A stretch of 64,000 nt of DNA from Trematomus loennbergii. Its lineage: Eukaryota; Chordata; Actinopteri; Perciformes; Nototheniidae. This document shows positions 1 to 13,990 of the stretch, one piece after another. Location of the stretch: assembly GCA_012861695.1 (NCBI GenBank), contig JAAOOA010000056.1, positions 5,558,207 through 5,622,206 on the forward strand. Direction: 5' to 3'. The notes beneath the pieces are model-generated. The model searched no databases. It was not told where the DNA came from and worked only from the letters and a program-made list of their open reading frames with translations. Numbering within the stretch: position 1 is the stretch's first letter; every line of letters begins with the position of its first letter. Made by a program: the position numbers and the translations under genes.

Positions 1-194
1 TGTAACATAGTGATGTCATTATGTTATGGAAGTAAACAAAGGAGTCCAGTGGAGGCTTTTCATGCAGTGTGTGGGAGAGAAACTCCATCTAAGGGGAACT
101 TCAGGATTTGAGCCTTTTCAGACCATTTACATGCACAAAAACCTATATAACATACAGGAAAGGGAACACTCCTAAAAACATAATAGGGCACCTT
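1..194 (-). mobile_element. MITE family A, copy A0, cut by window edge
   Basis: This stretch reads as the reverse orientation of a dispersed element seen again near 9.2, 16.3, 38.5/41.1 and 55.1 kb. Shared landmarks are a segment about an AGTGATGTCA-type motif, a GTAAACAAAGGAGTCC block and an end of the form ATAATAGGGC-ACC followed by TTTAA. The left part lies outside the window. It is non-coding and non-autonomous. Confidence 0.75.
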
Positions 195-434
195 TAAATA
201 TTTTTCTTGGCAAAGGCAGTCGTGTAAAGTCCTTCTGTTTGAGACTTCCTTTATTCAATTGTCACATTTCTTAAGTATGGAAGTAATAATTTAGATTGTA
301 ATGTGGGACCCATTGTAAAATTGGGCCTGGTAATGGACTGTATAATATTGCAAACGCACATATGTTGTTGTATTTGTTGTATTTAATTAACCTCTCACTT
401 TTTCCTTGATATTAATCTGCAACGCCAACTTTAA

Positions 435-1142
435 AGGTCACCTATCATGCAATTTTTAGGCAATAGCATAGGTCTCAGATATGTAAAAATGTACAAAAAA
501 CATGTCTATGAAGTGTTTTGCTCAAAATACCAAATAGATCACACTTTCTAGCCATGCCTCATATCCCTCTATTTCACTTCCTGTTACTAAAGTGCTGATT
601 CGGGGTATAAAACTTTAAAAAGGGGGGGGGAGTTTATGCCTGCTCATGCAGGACCGGCAGATACTGTCTAAAATAAATGCTGCGGTGATGAAACGCCAAA
701 ACCACATCAAGGATTATTCCTGAAACAGTATGGAGCTCAAAGGCTTTCTCTCTGGCAGTTTACCACAAGGTGAGTTCCTTTTTTATTTCCTGCTTCTTAC
801 ACATGCTCTCTCCAGTACAGGTTAGCTCTGAGTGTTAGCGATGCTTGCTAATGTAAACAAAGACCATATTAGTCCAAAACACGTCGCGCATTGATTCTGA
901 TAGCGAGTTTCTGATAGGGCCGTGGGTCCACCACGTGGGTGCCATCCGATATGAAGTAAATAACGTCATATCGGATGGCAAATCTTGATCAGCTCGTTGT
1001 AGCCCCGTTTTCAGAGATTTACGCACGGAGGAAAAGAGAGAGGGTTTTATTTTCTGACACTTTGTGAGTTCCCTGATCCGCCAGGGACACATATTTATGT
1101 ATAAAAGACATCAAAAAGTGCATTTTGCATGATAGGTCCTCT
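435..1142 (+). mobile_element. MITE family K, copy K1 (TTAA-flanked)
   Basis: The ends are inverted copies: AAGGTCACCTATCATGC on the left and GCATGATAGGTCCTCTT on the right, each bordered by TTAA. The interior has no coding capacity. A second copy with the same ends lies at 36310-36798. TTAA target duplication is typical of piggyBac-like elements; assignment to that superfamily is inference. Confidence 0.8.
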
Positions 1143-1146
1143 TTAA

Positions 1147-4100
1147 TAGTAGGTCAAGTTGGTTACAAAGAGTGAAGCCCATACAGGTACAGATGGTAGC
1201 TTGGGGGGTCTAGAGCTAGCCGTCAGTATGCAGGCACGTTGTAGCGGTGGGCTTGTGTTTGTGTCAGTTAAGATATAGTGAAACAATGTATACATAGTTA
1301 CACAGATGTATAATGTATGTACAAACTAACAGTAATGAAGATAATATATGTATATCAAACTTTATCGTTGTTTTAACAGTTAAATGCTGAATGTGTCAAA
1401 CAGTGCATCATTTGCTAGACAATAGACTAATGCCTGTTGTTTACCTGTAACTATAGTGAGTTGGGTCAGGGTGTGTCTGCTGAAGTTAATGTGTTTAGCG
1501 GGTTAATTGCACAGCTTTTTGATATTTTATGTTAAAGAAAGTTTAAGAATTAGAACAAATGTTAATGCAGAGATATTACTTATTAGACCTAGTAACTATG
1601 CAGCCACGTTGCAGTGATGTGTTGTGTTTGTGTATTCAGAAACCCTTTTATGTTCAAGTGTGCAACAAATAAGTGAGGACTAAGGGTTTGTGTTTGAACT
1701 AACATCCCCCAAGGCATTTTTAGCACCAAAACAATATGTTAGCCTTTTCTTTGTAACTGCTATAAATCAATAGGCTGTGGTTTTGGCTGAAATGTACAAG
1801 CAGAGTGGCAATGGTGCAAAATAAATTGGGTGCCGCGGTTGAGAAGCATATAAACATGCATCCGGAGCCTGGAACTTTAAACAATCCCGACTGTTATTTG
1901 CAATGCAATATTACCATGAATACAAATGACAGCGTGACCTCAATTCTCTGCACTGTGTGAGAGAGTGGAGGTGTGGTTCCATCCCAAAGTGCTGGTTTGG
2001 TCTCAGTTTCACTCCTATCACAGAGTCAACAATCACGCTGTTTAGTATTGCATTGGTATAAATAATATTGTGGCTTGCTGTCCACAGGCAACTATTATAC
2101 CAACCCCACCCCCTCTGCAGTATAGTTTGTTGATATACATCCCCGACATACACACAACCATGTTAGCCTTTATTTAATGAGGCATCAGCAGCAGAAAAGC
2201 ACCCGTGGTGTAACAGACACTTAGCCTGAGGAGTCATTTTCACCTTGGTTCATTGTAGAGAGGAGCTCCAATCCACTCGCTAAACAATTACAGCATATTA
2301 GCTACTTGTCAGTCAGACCTTTTGGTGAGGATACATCTCCATTTATTTCCTCTCTACATTTCCTCCCTGTGTTCGCTCTCCTCTCCCCAGACAGGCGGGG
2401 ATGTGTGGGGGTCCGCAGGGAGCTGAGGAATATTTCACTCCGCCACCGAGGCACCCGGTGGGAATAGGGGTTGAAACTGTGTGAGTATGTATCTCATTAG
2501 TTCAGTTATGTAATTTGGAGCACTGATAATCCTTCAGCACTGCCACGTCGCGCACCTCAGAAACAAGAGTCGGAGTCGTCAACACGCAGCAAGTAAAGAC
2601 TAAGCTGCTAATTGCCGGGTGTTAATGTGACTGGTAATGTAGGCTATTGTCCTCTATGGTATTAAGGGTAAACATGGTAGACTTGGTGAATGTAAGCTTC
2701 CAGGTAATCAATTCTGAAAGTAAAAGCAAATACAGCAAATCTATAATTATAGGGTCAATATTCAACTCTGTGTTGTACAGATTTAGGTACCCATACAACC
2801 AAACGGCACATGTCTTTTCCGGATTACGATATTTTTACAGGCGAGAATCCCTTTATTCCAGTTGTAGCATTGGAATTGGTAAGTAAAGGGGATGGCATGC
2901 CTAAAAACATTCTGCAGGTCAACGCCTGAGCATCCACACTTGGGCCCCCCGCTTACCACTGAGATAATACAATTTTGAACACGCCGTTAACCCTTAAAAT
3001 TAACAAAACCAAAAATGCAACATACTTAGGTTTAGAAAAAAACATTAAAATAGGTGTCTTAGTAACAATAATTTGTCACATATTAAAATAAATTGAGATT
3101 GACACTTTGTTTCACACACACATCCAACCCCTACAATCAGAAATGTATTTGAGATACGTCAAAAACAAATGGGATCCAGGAGAAAATACGATTCCCTCGA
3201 AACCCAATTGACTATACAGTTTTGTGCCAAAAACGTAGTGCCTTATTTTTAGGAGATCAGGCTGCAAACTAATTATAAACTGTAGAACAAGAACTAAAAA
3301 CACCTAGCTAGCATGGAGGCCTACACATGTTCCAGTAATATCATATTTTTTATTTCAGGTGCAGCTGGTGACTAAAGGGTTGTGTTCTGATTTGTAAAAC
3401 TCTCCTGAGAGAGTTAGGGTAAAGATAGGTCATCGTGCAAATTCAGGTTTATCATCTAGAAATAGTCAAACCAGAACACAATCACTCAAAATTCAAAGTC
3501 AATAATTCTTTGTTTTGGGATGATGGCAGATATCTCTAAAAACAACACAACTTTTAAGATGGAGGTAACCTTTTGGTTAAGAGAACAATAGCGTTTTACC
3601 ACCCACACTTATTGTTTTGAGCTGGCTAGTATTCCCCTCATGCCCCTCATGCCTGTGTGGATGTGCACACTCTGAGCTTGATCTCCCTGATTCTCCTGTT
3701 ACCCCTCAGGTTGAGACAGGTTACACCTTTACTTCCTTTTAGGTGTGTTTATTTTTGGTGACCTCATCAAACTCGAATTATAGTTCATTCAAGTTAGCTG
3801 AGCTCAGTCTGAATTTAAAACACCTGAGTGTGTGTGCAGTGCCCTTAAATAAATAGTCAGTCAACTCTCACCCCGTGCTGCTTGATCCTGGTCGGCTGCC
3901 CTCAGAGCTGCTGGTGTTTCAGGACGGTTAATCGGTGAGCGGTGTGCAGATGGAGCAGTGGGGGAATGCAATTAGCTATAGCTGCTGGGTGGAGGAGGGA
4001 TCTGAGGAACCCTTCTACCCAAATCTTAACCCTGACCTCAGCACTGTGTGTAGCATTTATATGACTGTAACATATTCTGCAACAATCTACAATTCGGTGC

Positions 4101-6020
4101 ATTTAATGGTTTTAACCAAAAGTGTTCGCCGTCATGAATTAAATGAGTTAAGTGGCAACACAAGAGAATTGCATTTATATATTTGTTTTTTATTTATTTG
4201 TTAAGAATGTTGTAGTTTCAAGGCGTATCACTGTGTCTGTTTTGAGAGCACTTTTTGGTAATAATGGTTTCAAGCTAAAACGTTTACCATCTTGGCGTTT
4301 AAAAATGTTAACTGGCAGCACAAGATATTTATTTGTTTATTTATTCATCTATTTGTTTTGTGTTTGGTTGAATGATAATCTTGATAGTCGTTTTGTGGTG
4401 CAGAATCTGAAAGAGAAATATATGTAAACTTTTGTTGGTCTCATGATAATTTCATATTTGGATAAACTTACACATATAAAGACATGTACATAAGCTAGCC
4501 AATTAAATCAAACATCAGTAAATGTGGAGCATATGCGTTTTTTCAAAAACACAAGAAGATTAATTTAAATTAATCAACAAACCAAAAACATATAATGTTC
4601 ATTTCGATTGAGGCGCAGTAAAAAAAAAAAAATGCATTGGATCTTTAAGCTTCAGAAAGAATAAATTGCTGTGGGAGCGTCGGTTCACTGGCTGAGTGGG
4701 CGAAGGCTTCAACACTTGACCCTCTTCTTGGGATCACTGCAGGGGCTCAACCTCAACCCAACCTGGAGCATGGAGAGAGGAAGGGCAGAGAAAAAGGTGT
4801 CAGTATCATGTAGTGTGACATGCCATGTCCAATAACAAGGAACAACATAACATCATTTAACCTTTACAACACATGTATTGATCCATCTGGTTGTTATCAC
4901 GCTGCGATCGCAGCTCAGGGCTCGCTCAGCTTCAGGGGCTGTTTGAATCCACCCGGCAATATTACCGGGAGACAAAGAGATCCAGGCCTTCTGTTTTTTT
5001 TTCACCCTGTCCTTGGATCATCCTTTTCCCCCGGACCACTTTGTCTGAGGAACAGTGGGAAGATGTGTCACTGGCTGTTTCCTTGCGATGACTAAATATA
5101 CAATGGGTGGTGTGAGATATGATCTTGGCACAGTGGAGTAGGATGATTAAAAAAAACCCACACAATCCCCTTGATGATTTTCCAATGATGCAATGAGAGT
5201 CTCCACACTCATTCTGAACATGTAAAGATGTTTTTTTTTCTCTCTGGGAAGATAGGATTCAGAATAACGTAATCAAGTGTCTTTATTAAGATATTCCCAT
5301 AATAGATGCAGCTTCAATGTGCATATTAATAAACATGCCCATTGATATTCACTCTTTTCCCCTTCTAGAAAATGAAGATGCATTGCGGAGTGTAAGAGTG
5401 TTGAATAGTTTGGAGAAGCATCATGTTATGAGCTACAGTTGAGAGAAGTTGACTCCCTCCCTCAGGAGACTTGCACCCAGATGGATGCACATACACCCAG
5501 ATGGCCTGAGTTGACAGTCTGTTCTATCTAAAGCTGTTGCTCAACATTTCACCTTATTGGATATACAGTTTATTTCACTTGTAGGCTAGGATATCTGAGG
5601 TCGGCACAACATAAATGAATGCCTTGTCGATGCTCATGTTAGGTATCTTACATCCATGATGTGTTCTTAAAAAGAAGAAAAAAGATAATTGGCATTAAAC
5701 AACAGTGACTTACATTGTACTGATACTGAAAGTAGATACTATCAAAAATGATATTGCCTTATTACAATTGGGTGTTCGTTGGCCTTTCCCACCAAACAGT
5801 AATTGTCCCTTAATAGCTTGGCAACCTTTACATTTCTTCAAATGCCAAAGAGGTGGGCATAGTGCTGCAGGAAGAGAGACATGAGTTAAGAGGTGGAGTA
5901 TTTATTAGAATAGCCTTTTGAAAGACAAAAAGGCAAAAACAGAAGTGTGTCTGCTCTAATGTAAGCTATACTTGGTAGTATGTCTAAGTAGCTTAACACC
6001 TAATTGTTTTCAAAGATTTG
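1147..6020. other. intergenic, nothing recognisable
   Basis: AT-rich non-coding sequence. The short open frames here lack codon bias, splice sites in phase or recognisable domains. I see no tRNA, rRNA or complete transposon. Conserved non-coding elements could be present but cannot be judged from one sequence. Confidence 0.5.
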
Positions 6021-6480
6021 AAGGGGGCCTATAATGCAATTTTTCAGGTGGTACTTGTATTTTGGGATTGTATTATGACACGTCTACATGCTTAAATGTT
6101 AAAAAAAAACACATTATTATTTTCATACTGCACATATACCTGTAATCACCCTTTGTCCGAATTGCTTCATATTAGCGTGTCTCTTTTAGCCCACCTCCGG
6201 AAAAAAGCCCGGTATACTCTGATTGGCTTGCTGGTGATGGAGTAGCTTGGCAAAGCTATCGAACCATGAAAGAAACTCAAATGTGTGAGTATATATTCTA
6301 ATGAGCCTGCATGTGAAATATAAATGAAAGACAAATCTGAATGGCTTGTTGAATCCCATGTTTTCTGACCAGGTAAGTCCACAAGAAAACGTGATGGGTT
6401 CGTCTAATTTCATTGTGGGTTGGCAGATACTACAGATAACCAAATGATTTGTGCAAGCACTGATTTTCTTTTCTCATAGT
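6021..6480 (+). mobile_element. probable degraded MITE K copy
   Basis: It starts with AGGGGGCCTATAATGCAATT, close to the K1 left end, and continues with similar T-rich sequence and a CTGATTGGCT-type motif. I could not find a matching right terminus, so the right boundary is a guess. Confidence 0.4.
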
Positions 6481-9161
6481 ATGTTCATTTTAAAACGTGC
6501 TAGTTGGAGATAATAAGAGTTCAACCAAATCATGGAGCTAACGTTAGCGGGCTAGCCAGCGACAGTTATATTCAGCTAGCAAATTCGATGGTCGCCCAAA
6601 AATGGGGATTCTTGTCTGCCTTCATCTGTAATGAAGCAATGTTTTGGACATTAATAAGTATTTAGGACTGTAAATCATGCGTCCATTATTGTTAATTGCT
6701 TATGTGCAGTGGTAGAGAAAACCCCACAGGCGTAGCTACATTAAGGGAGGCGGAGTTTAGGGAATAGTTGCTAACCGTAGTTGTTAAAGTAGTTGCATTT
6801 GGCATTTTGAGGCTTCAGTGATGGCTTTATTCATAGAAACAAATACAAAAGGCAACTTATCACAAGCAAGAAAATATGCCCAAGCAGCATCTTATATAGA
6901 CTATAGTCAAAGCTCTTCCAGCTAATAAGAGAATGAGGGCAATGAGCATAACATGAGCACAATGACAGAGCCAGAGCCAGACTTATCAAATGTGCCCGTG
7001 AACGCTGATAATAGATATGTATGCTAAGGAAAATGGTGCTTTAATAGAGTTTTTAACTGTAGATCTAGAATAGAAAATTGGACATACATTCTAATTGAAT
7101 ACCTGGTTGAGAATGCACCCGGCACACCGTTATAAATCATCTGGAATCAGTTTTCTCGAACTCCTCTCTCCCTCTCAGCCACTTTACAAACACAGAGCAA
7201 GGCTTTTTCAGCCTCTGATAAGTGTTAATAAATTACCTGAATTTGAAAATTAATGGCTAGCCGCCTGCTTCAGGGAGATATCATTGTGTTTCATGAATAT
7301 TTTGATTTTGTGATTAGATCAAAATGCTGTGAATTCCTAAACAGCCTCCGTGCCCAAGCTCCACTGATCATAAACTCTTCCCTTCTTAAAAAAAAGAAGA
7401 AAATCCATTCCATGCAAATGTGCTGATATGGAATAATTAGAATGAGTTTTGCCAGTATTTTCCTGCAGTAACATTTGCATGACTTTAGATCTCACCCGAC
7501 TGATCTGCTCCAAGCTGAGGGAAAATGTATGTTTTTGTGCAGCTTCCCCCCCAAATTTACCTTGCCAAGCGAGATAATGGCTCATATTGTGATGTTAAAG
7601 AGGCTTGTATTTACAGAAAGAAACAAAGGCGAGGCGGTTGCCAGTCCTGGAGGACATTGATTAGGCTTTTCCCGTCATTTCCTATTCACACGCTGTATCA
7701 GTGGCATTCCAGCTCATCTGCTTTTGTGTTGTGATAGGGATCAAATTGATTTCCGCACATTGTCACAACACTTGCAGGTACGGGAATGTGAGGAAGGCTG
7801 CGTGTGAATAGGCGTGCAAACTTTGACTTAATGGCATTTTCTTACACTGTCTCCATTTCTACACGTCTTTTTGACTGACTCCCACATTGATACCGCATTG
7901 TTACTGCATGAGAACACATGCCTACAATATATAACAAGAAACACATAGACAGACGGTATAAATTAAATATTTTATTTAGCATCTTTGCACACAAAAACAC
8001 TCAACAGTTGCATTACGCCCCTGCCACCACCAAAGCATTATGTTCCGCAGTTTTATTTTTGTTTGGATACTTTTTTTTCCTACTCTTTTACGCTAGTGTT
8101 GGCACTTTTACGCTGCCTAGTTGGCACAGAGGAGTGTGTGTGGTGTAAGAAAACATATACTCCATGTGAAGTTGTGCGACTTCAGATCTTAGTTAGCCAA
8201 AGTGTGCTTTCAAACATAGAGGGATGCTGGGGGCTGTGTTTGTGTACGAGAGGGGTTGTGTTTGTGTGTGTGTGTACGTGCATGCACATGAGTGTGTGTG
8301 TGCCCGGCAGCTGCACAGGGCCCCAGGGACAGGTCTGTGTAGATTGGGTCTCCTCAACCCACAGCTCATTAGTGGAGAGTGAAAGGAATCCACACAGATG
8401 GCTGTCAACGTTCAAAAAAGTCGGCTGCGTGAGACATGTCAATTGAGGTTTAAGTTCCTTCTGCTCATTTCTGTGACATTGCAGTATTCAAGCAATATTT
8501 GTTTATTCTACCCAAAAAGTACAAAAACACAGAAGCCTGGTGACATCTGAAAATGTGTTTTCTAATGAGCGCTCAGACTACTGAACAGGAGCCTGCACTT
8601 GTCATTCATCACCACAAATTACTCGTTCTAACTTGACATGTTTTCAGTGCTACAGATGACGGGCTTGTCTGTTCTGCAAACACTGAGAATGCTGCGCGTT
8701 TAAACGGGAAATGTGGCATTGAACAGTCCGGCAAGACGACGTGCAAAATCAATTAGATTGTTTACCTGTCAAAGTTGGAATGGAGGCTGCGGCACTGTAA
8801 CGGTCGCTCATCATTTTCACTCCGCCACTGTCACCTGCTCTCCCCCTCCTGCTATTCAATTAATGCAAGTGAATACAGTGTAGTGATAAAGCTCTGTTAT
8901 GCAGCAGGGCTTTATTTGACCGTGCTCGCTTTCATGATATACTGTAACTGTATGGAAACCTGCCCTTGAACTTCATAAATAAAGGCTTGAATTTAGAAGA
9001 TAAAAGCACTTGTGAGATATTTCTCTGCTATCTGACCATGGAACAGCAGCTACACAAATACGTACAAACCATTGCATGCTTTCACTTGAATAAGCACCTG
9101 TAATTCAAATTAACCTAGCAACATATCTAGGAAAGAAAAGCCAAAAGGTTAAACATACATG
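6481..9161. other. intergenic, nothing recognisable
   Basis: No supported gene. A GT/CA-rich patch at about 8235-8312 creates overlapping open frames on both strands, which are low-complexity artefacts. Confidence 0.5.
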
Positions 9162-9165
9162 TTAA

Positions 9166-9621
9166 AGGGGCCCAATTGTGCTTCTGGCGGGTTGACCCTT
9201 TCCTGTGGTTTCTATGTGTTTTTGTGTATGTAAAGGATCTGCGAAGGCTAACATCCCAAAGCCCCCTCCAGAGGGAGTTTCTCCCCCACACTCCCTGCCT
9301 TAGACGTCTCCACTATGCTCCTTTGTTTACTTCCGTAACATATTGACATCACTACGTTAAACTCGCCTCTTTACTGGCTACCACTCCAACAGATTGTACG
9401 TGATAGGCTAAGGGGCCGACATTTCTAAGTGTTTGACCAAGCACAACAGAGCTAACCAATCAGAGCCGACTGGGCTCTGGTTTCAGACAGAGGGTGAAAA
9501 GAGGTGCTGCAGCACAGGCAGTATGAGAAAAATAAAGAGCTTTTTGAACATGAGAGCATGGAGACATGTCCCAGAGAGACACTAAATACTGATATGAGCC
9601 TGACATAATAGGAAGCCTTTA
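9166..9621 (+). mobile_element. MITE family A, copy A1
   Basis: It begins next to TTAA (9162-9165) with AGGGGCCCAATTGTGC and carries the family landmarks in order: the CTCCTTTGTTTACTTCCG block, the GTGATAGGCTAAGG block, an AATCAGAGC motif and a CAGACAGAGGGTGAAAAG block. The right end is degenerate (ATAATAGGAAGCCTTTA). Confidence 0.85.
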
Positions 9622-12600
9622 GGATGGATGATGCTCTAATGCAAGTTTTGCATTAATTAACATCAACAGTGCTGAGTACTGTATATATGTGAGGCTATAG
9701 TGAGAAACATTTAGTAGCTGTAGGAAACTATTAGATCTGTTGTGTAAATTCTCCAGCTGGCAGAAAAGATCTGCAACACATCTACACATTTACAGCAGCT
9801 GTTTTTTGACACTCTGGTACAGCGACAAAACAAACTTGTAGAACAAACTGTTTGCAGATTAGGGAGAATGTTTGAAATAAATTGGTGAGGCAGAAGTTTA
9901 CTTGCTCATGAGCGTGGATTAAAAGTTACTCTCGGCCTGAGATGCTATCAGTAATTGTACATAACAGCAATCTGAACAGCACTTGAGCTGACCTACTTAT
10001 AAGGCTCAGAAACTTTTTATCCTGCAGCCAAGTCTAAAAATATCCCTGTGGCCAGTTTTAGATTCATCTCAATGGTAACCCTGACAGTTTTACAGAGTGC
10101 CAGTGACAGAGTCCTGTTAAGCAGCAGCAGTCTGCAACAGCTTATACGCCGCATCACTGGACTCTCCTTTCACTCCTCATGAAATCTCTTCCCTCTGTGG
10201 GAAATTAGCGCACAATTAAATGTCACAAGTTGCGCTGAACATGCATTTTCAGAACTAAATATATTGAGAAGCCTTTTATGCAACAGTAAGCTCAATAACT
10301 TCAACAAAATCACAGCAGTGCAGAATCTTAGCATTTCCTGCTTTAGCTACAGTTGCTTGTTGAGCTTTGTGCGGGAGATCAATGTGAAGTAGCTCCCCTT
10401 TAATCATTCACTGTGAATGGCAGTAAAATGATTCTGTGAACACAAATTGGTTTCATGTCCGAGCAAAATCACATGGAGTTTTTGTGTTCTCTTTTATTTC
10501 CACCCTTTTTTTGTTTCGTGTCATTGTGCAGACATATTCTCTCGCTGAACGCATCGCTCCTTTAAGATGATTTGGAATTAGAGGCTTTTCACACAGTACA
10601 TATTATGTAGCTTGGTGGGACTCCATTAGCCTGAATCAAAGAGGACAGCAGCCTGTGTGGAGCCACACAATAACGTGGCAGCCTGTGTTTCAGCAAATAA
10701 ATAACAAATCCGCCGCTTACTGTACCAGCCAATGCAAACTAACTAATTAAAAAGATGAAAGGGGGGACGTCTTCCCGGCAGTTTGATGATGCTTTTTCTC
10801 GTAGAATGCTAACACTGGAGTCTCGAACACTTGGCCAAAATGAGCGTGGCGCTAATAAGGATCTAGAGCGGCTAACAGGGCTCGATTTGGACGTACAAGG
10901 GGGCGCCCGATAATCTGCTGCTGCTGGAAGGAGCGCAATTAGGGGCCAAAATGTTGTCCCTGAACTGACACTGGCCTGTGGGAAGACTAAACTGGATTTT
11001 TTTGTTTTCTCTTCCCTCACCACCTCCTCTCTTCCAGTATTCCTTCTCTCCTCTCGGAGCATCTTGGGAGCGTTGAGCTCAGACAGCGGGATTAGTCAAG
11101 GATCCATCTTGAGACGCAGATAATGTTTTTTTTTGCGCGCAGACTCCCCTGCTCTACACTGGCTTCTGCTTCACTGATTAGAACTCCAAACTCCACCAGA
11201 AATGGCTATTTGTTCTTAAGCTGCCCCCCCCCCCCTCTTTGTTGAGCTGTTTTTGTCAGCCATCCTCTAATTCAGCGCAATAACGAGTCAGAAGTAGGTC
11301 AGGACAATGCTGCAGCCAGTGTCTCCTCTCAGAGTGGACTGACAGCGACATGGAGGAGCCAGAGGCGTGTTTAAATATGCCCTCTGGTCTTTTCCTCTCA
11401 CACTGTCGAAGCGGCTGAAAGTGGGTGCTGCTCCAAGTTTTCTTCCTCCACAATGCGAACCAATTTCAGGGTTTGTTTGAGCAGCAGCACCTTTACCTAA
11501 CAACTTTGTTTCCCAGAGTAGCACAAGTTCAGTGCACAGTTCCCTCACAGCGTCGGAGTAACACACACCTTAACAGTTGTGCACTTGTACTTGAGGGAGA
11601 GTGTGTGCGCCTGCCGCCTCACCTGCCTGTCATTGTGAGTGACAGTGGAAGCGGGGGGCGTTCAAGAGCCCAGCAGCTGGCTTCACACCTGCACAGTCGC
11701 ACACGCACTTCCACTGGGGACCGTCTCCTTTTCTGTTAGCTCGCAGTGACACTTAACAAATAATTTATTTGTTCACTCTTGTTTTGCCATGTCCTTCTGG
11801 CAATTTGTTGTCCAAATAATTGATATCCAAAAAAAGCACTGGGAAATATACTGGGGGAAAAAGATGTTCTCATGACGAGTGCTTCATTTTGTGAAAGTAA
11901 AGCAGAGATAAAGTGCACTACATACATTTAAAGAGGTTTTTTTGGCCTGCACTGACATCCCTGTTTAGTTTTCACAATTATTCAAACCAAGCAAGTTGAC
12001 ATTTAAATATTAATAGTCTCCACTTGCGCACATGAAACAATTACATGTTTTGTGTGATTGTCAAGAGGGGTGAAAAAGAGCCTCTGTTTCCGACACACAC
12101 ACTCACACACACAGCGCTGAGGCAGGGCCCGAGCAAATTTAATTTAGAGACATTCTCTCCTTCCCTCCACATCCTGGGTTTTTAAGACACTGAAGTGACT
12201 GTTCTTCGCCCGTGTAAAAGAACCCCATTATCAAAGCATTAAGATATGATTAAACTGACATTTTCTTAAGAAAACGCAAAGAGTTGGGAATAAAGGGAAG
12301 GAGAGAACTACATATTCCAGATCTTATCAGGAGGGGGGAGGTGGGGTGGGGGTGTACATACTGATCTTTGAAGGAGCTTATTACAGAGCGAGCTAAGAAG
12401 ACAAGCACAGTGGTGTACTGATCAGAGGTATGCAAGCCAAATGCACCTGCTAGATTTCACTATCATTCACACAGTGTCAGTCAGTGCGGAGGCCCCTGAC
12501 TGACGCCGTGCAACCTGAACGCTGCTGAGGGCCCGCTGCAAAAAGTATCCAGCTTAAGAAGCCAATTCATCCAGAGCGGAGTAAAATAGCTGATAGCAGT

Positions 12601-13164
12601 CTCCCATTGGGATCAAATCATTTAACTGTTAACAATGTCATTTTGAAATATTGTCACGTTGTAGAAAACTGACATATGACACATATGACTGTGGAATTAT
12701 ATTTAGTGTGTATATCCTAGATAGTCAAACATATACTGTATAAAATCATAAATTGTATTTCATCAATATAAGAGGCATCTGTATTTACTTTTTACTTTTC
12801 TAAGTAGGTAGGTGGTTTCTGAAAGAATTGGACAGTATAATGTCACACTTTGTTTTAATTCTCTGTGAAATCATTTCTGAGGAGGATTATATTATATTCA
12901 GGCACAGACCAAATTAACTATATGGTTTCAATTTACAAAAAAAACAATTTTGTCACATCAAACATTTTCTTAAAAAAATTAATTGACAATACAAACCTTT
13001 ACTTACAATTTAATTCAAACATTTTCCAAAAAGAATGTGTTCTCCCTTTTTTTCAGACATCATTGCTTACTGTATACTGTCCCCGTTGGTTGTTGTTCTT
13101 TGTTGCTCCCATATTTACACATATTTTGTTGAAATGACTGGGGTTTTGCTGTCAGTGTCTGCGC
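9622..13164. other. intergenic, nothing recognisable
   Basis: The stretch 10.7-11.7 kb is somewhat richer in GC and shows several open frames on both strands, but none resembles a known protein and none has convincing splice sites. The short poly-C and CA runs are simple repeats. Confidence 0.5.
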
Positions 13165-13990
13165 TATGCATATAGATTCAATAGGTTGAAGCTAGGTTTC
13201 TTTTTCAGAAACAATCCTGCTTCTCACTTGAGGCCAGGAAAAGGCTCTCTGTGACCTTTTCACCTGTGCTGGACTATGGTGATCTGCTTTATATGAATGC
13301 ACCTGCTCATTACCTGCACAAGTTAGATGCTGCGTATCACAGCGCACTGAGATTTGTTACTAATTGTAAAGCACTTACACATCACTGTACCCTGTATGCC
13401 AGGCAGGTTGGCCTTCACTTACTGTACGGAGGCTCAGTCATTGGTACATGTTCATTTATAAAGCCATGTTGGGTAAACTCCCATCTTACATCTGCTCTCT
13501 GATCACACAGAGAGTTGCAGGTACCTATTGCCTGAGATCACATGATGTGGCTTTGTTACATGTGCCAAGTCCAAGGACTGACTTAGGTACTAAAGCTTTT
13601 ATGTGTGCAGCTCTTCTTGCTTGGAACAATCTTCAAAATGATTTGAAACTGAGCAAATTGGTTTTAAAGCTGGGATAGGTGCAATGCTATTTGATACTGT
13701 TGGTACTTGTAAATGTCGATAGGTATGTAAATGTAGCCCTGTAAATATGATGTATGATGTCCTTTATTGTTTTCTGTTGTTTTGTTTCATGTTGTAACCT
13801 ACTTGGTGCAGGTTGTTTTCTGTTTCATGTTGTAACCTACTTGCTGCAGGTTGTTTTATGTTTCATGTCGTAACCTACTTGCTGCAGGTTGTTTTCTGTT
13901 TCATGTCGTAACCTACTTGCTGCAGGTCTCCCTCGAAAAAGATCGATGATCTCAATGGGACCACCTGGTTAAATAAAGGTTTGAATAGAT
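13165..13990 (+). mobile_element. LINE remnant (L2/CR1-like), 3' end of ORF2 plus tail
   Basis: The reading frame is broken but encodes the C-terminal end of a fish LINE reverse transcriptase. Peptides such as PVLDYGDLLYMNA, HSALRFVTNCKALTH and LPSYICSLITQR are collinear, with a frame jump near 13440. After the stop comes a short 3' region with 38-bp tandem repeats, ending in the usual tail: ATCTCAATGGGACCA, then CCTGGTTAAATAAAGG. It is 5'-truncated and inactive. The clade name rests on recall of these motifs. Confidence 0.85.
13777..13926 (+). repeat. four tandem copies of a 38-bp unit in the LINE tail
   Basis: The copies start at 13777, 13813, 13851 and 13889. Each contains GTTTCATGT(T/C)GTAACC and ends in TGCAGG. 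The first is 36 bp long and the other three are 38 bp. They differ from each other by only a few bases, so the array expanded recently relative to the decayed ORF. Confidence 0.9.

Noticed and set aside
8182..8446. Open frames on both strands, up to 153 codons
   Set aside because: Driven by a GT-rich patch; both strands are open equally.
10739..11739. Overlapping open frames in a GC-richer stretch
   Set aside because: Frames occur on both strands with no recognisable protein, no phase-matched splice sites and no typical start context.
13777..13926. CRISPR-like regular repeats
   Set aside because: The units are directly adjacent without spacers, lie in a LINE tail, and the genome is vertebrate.
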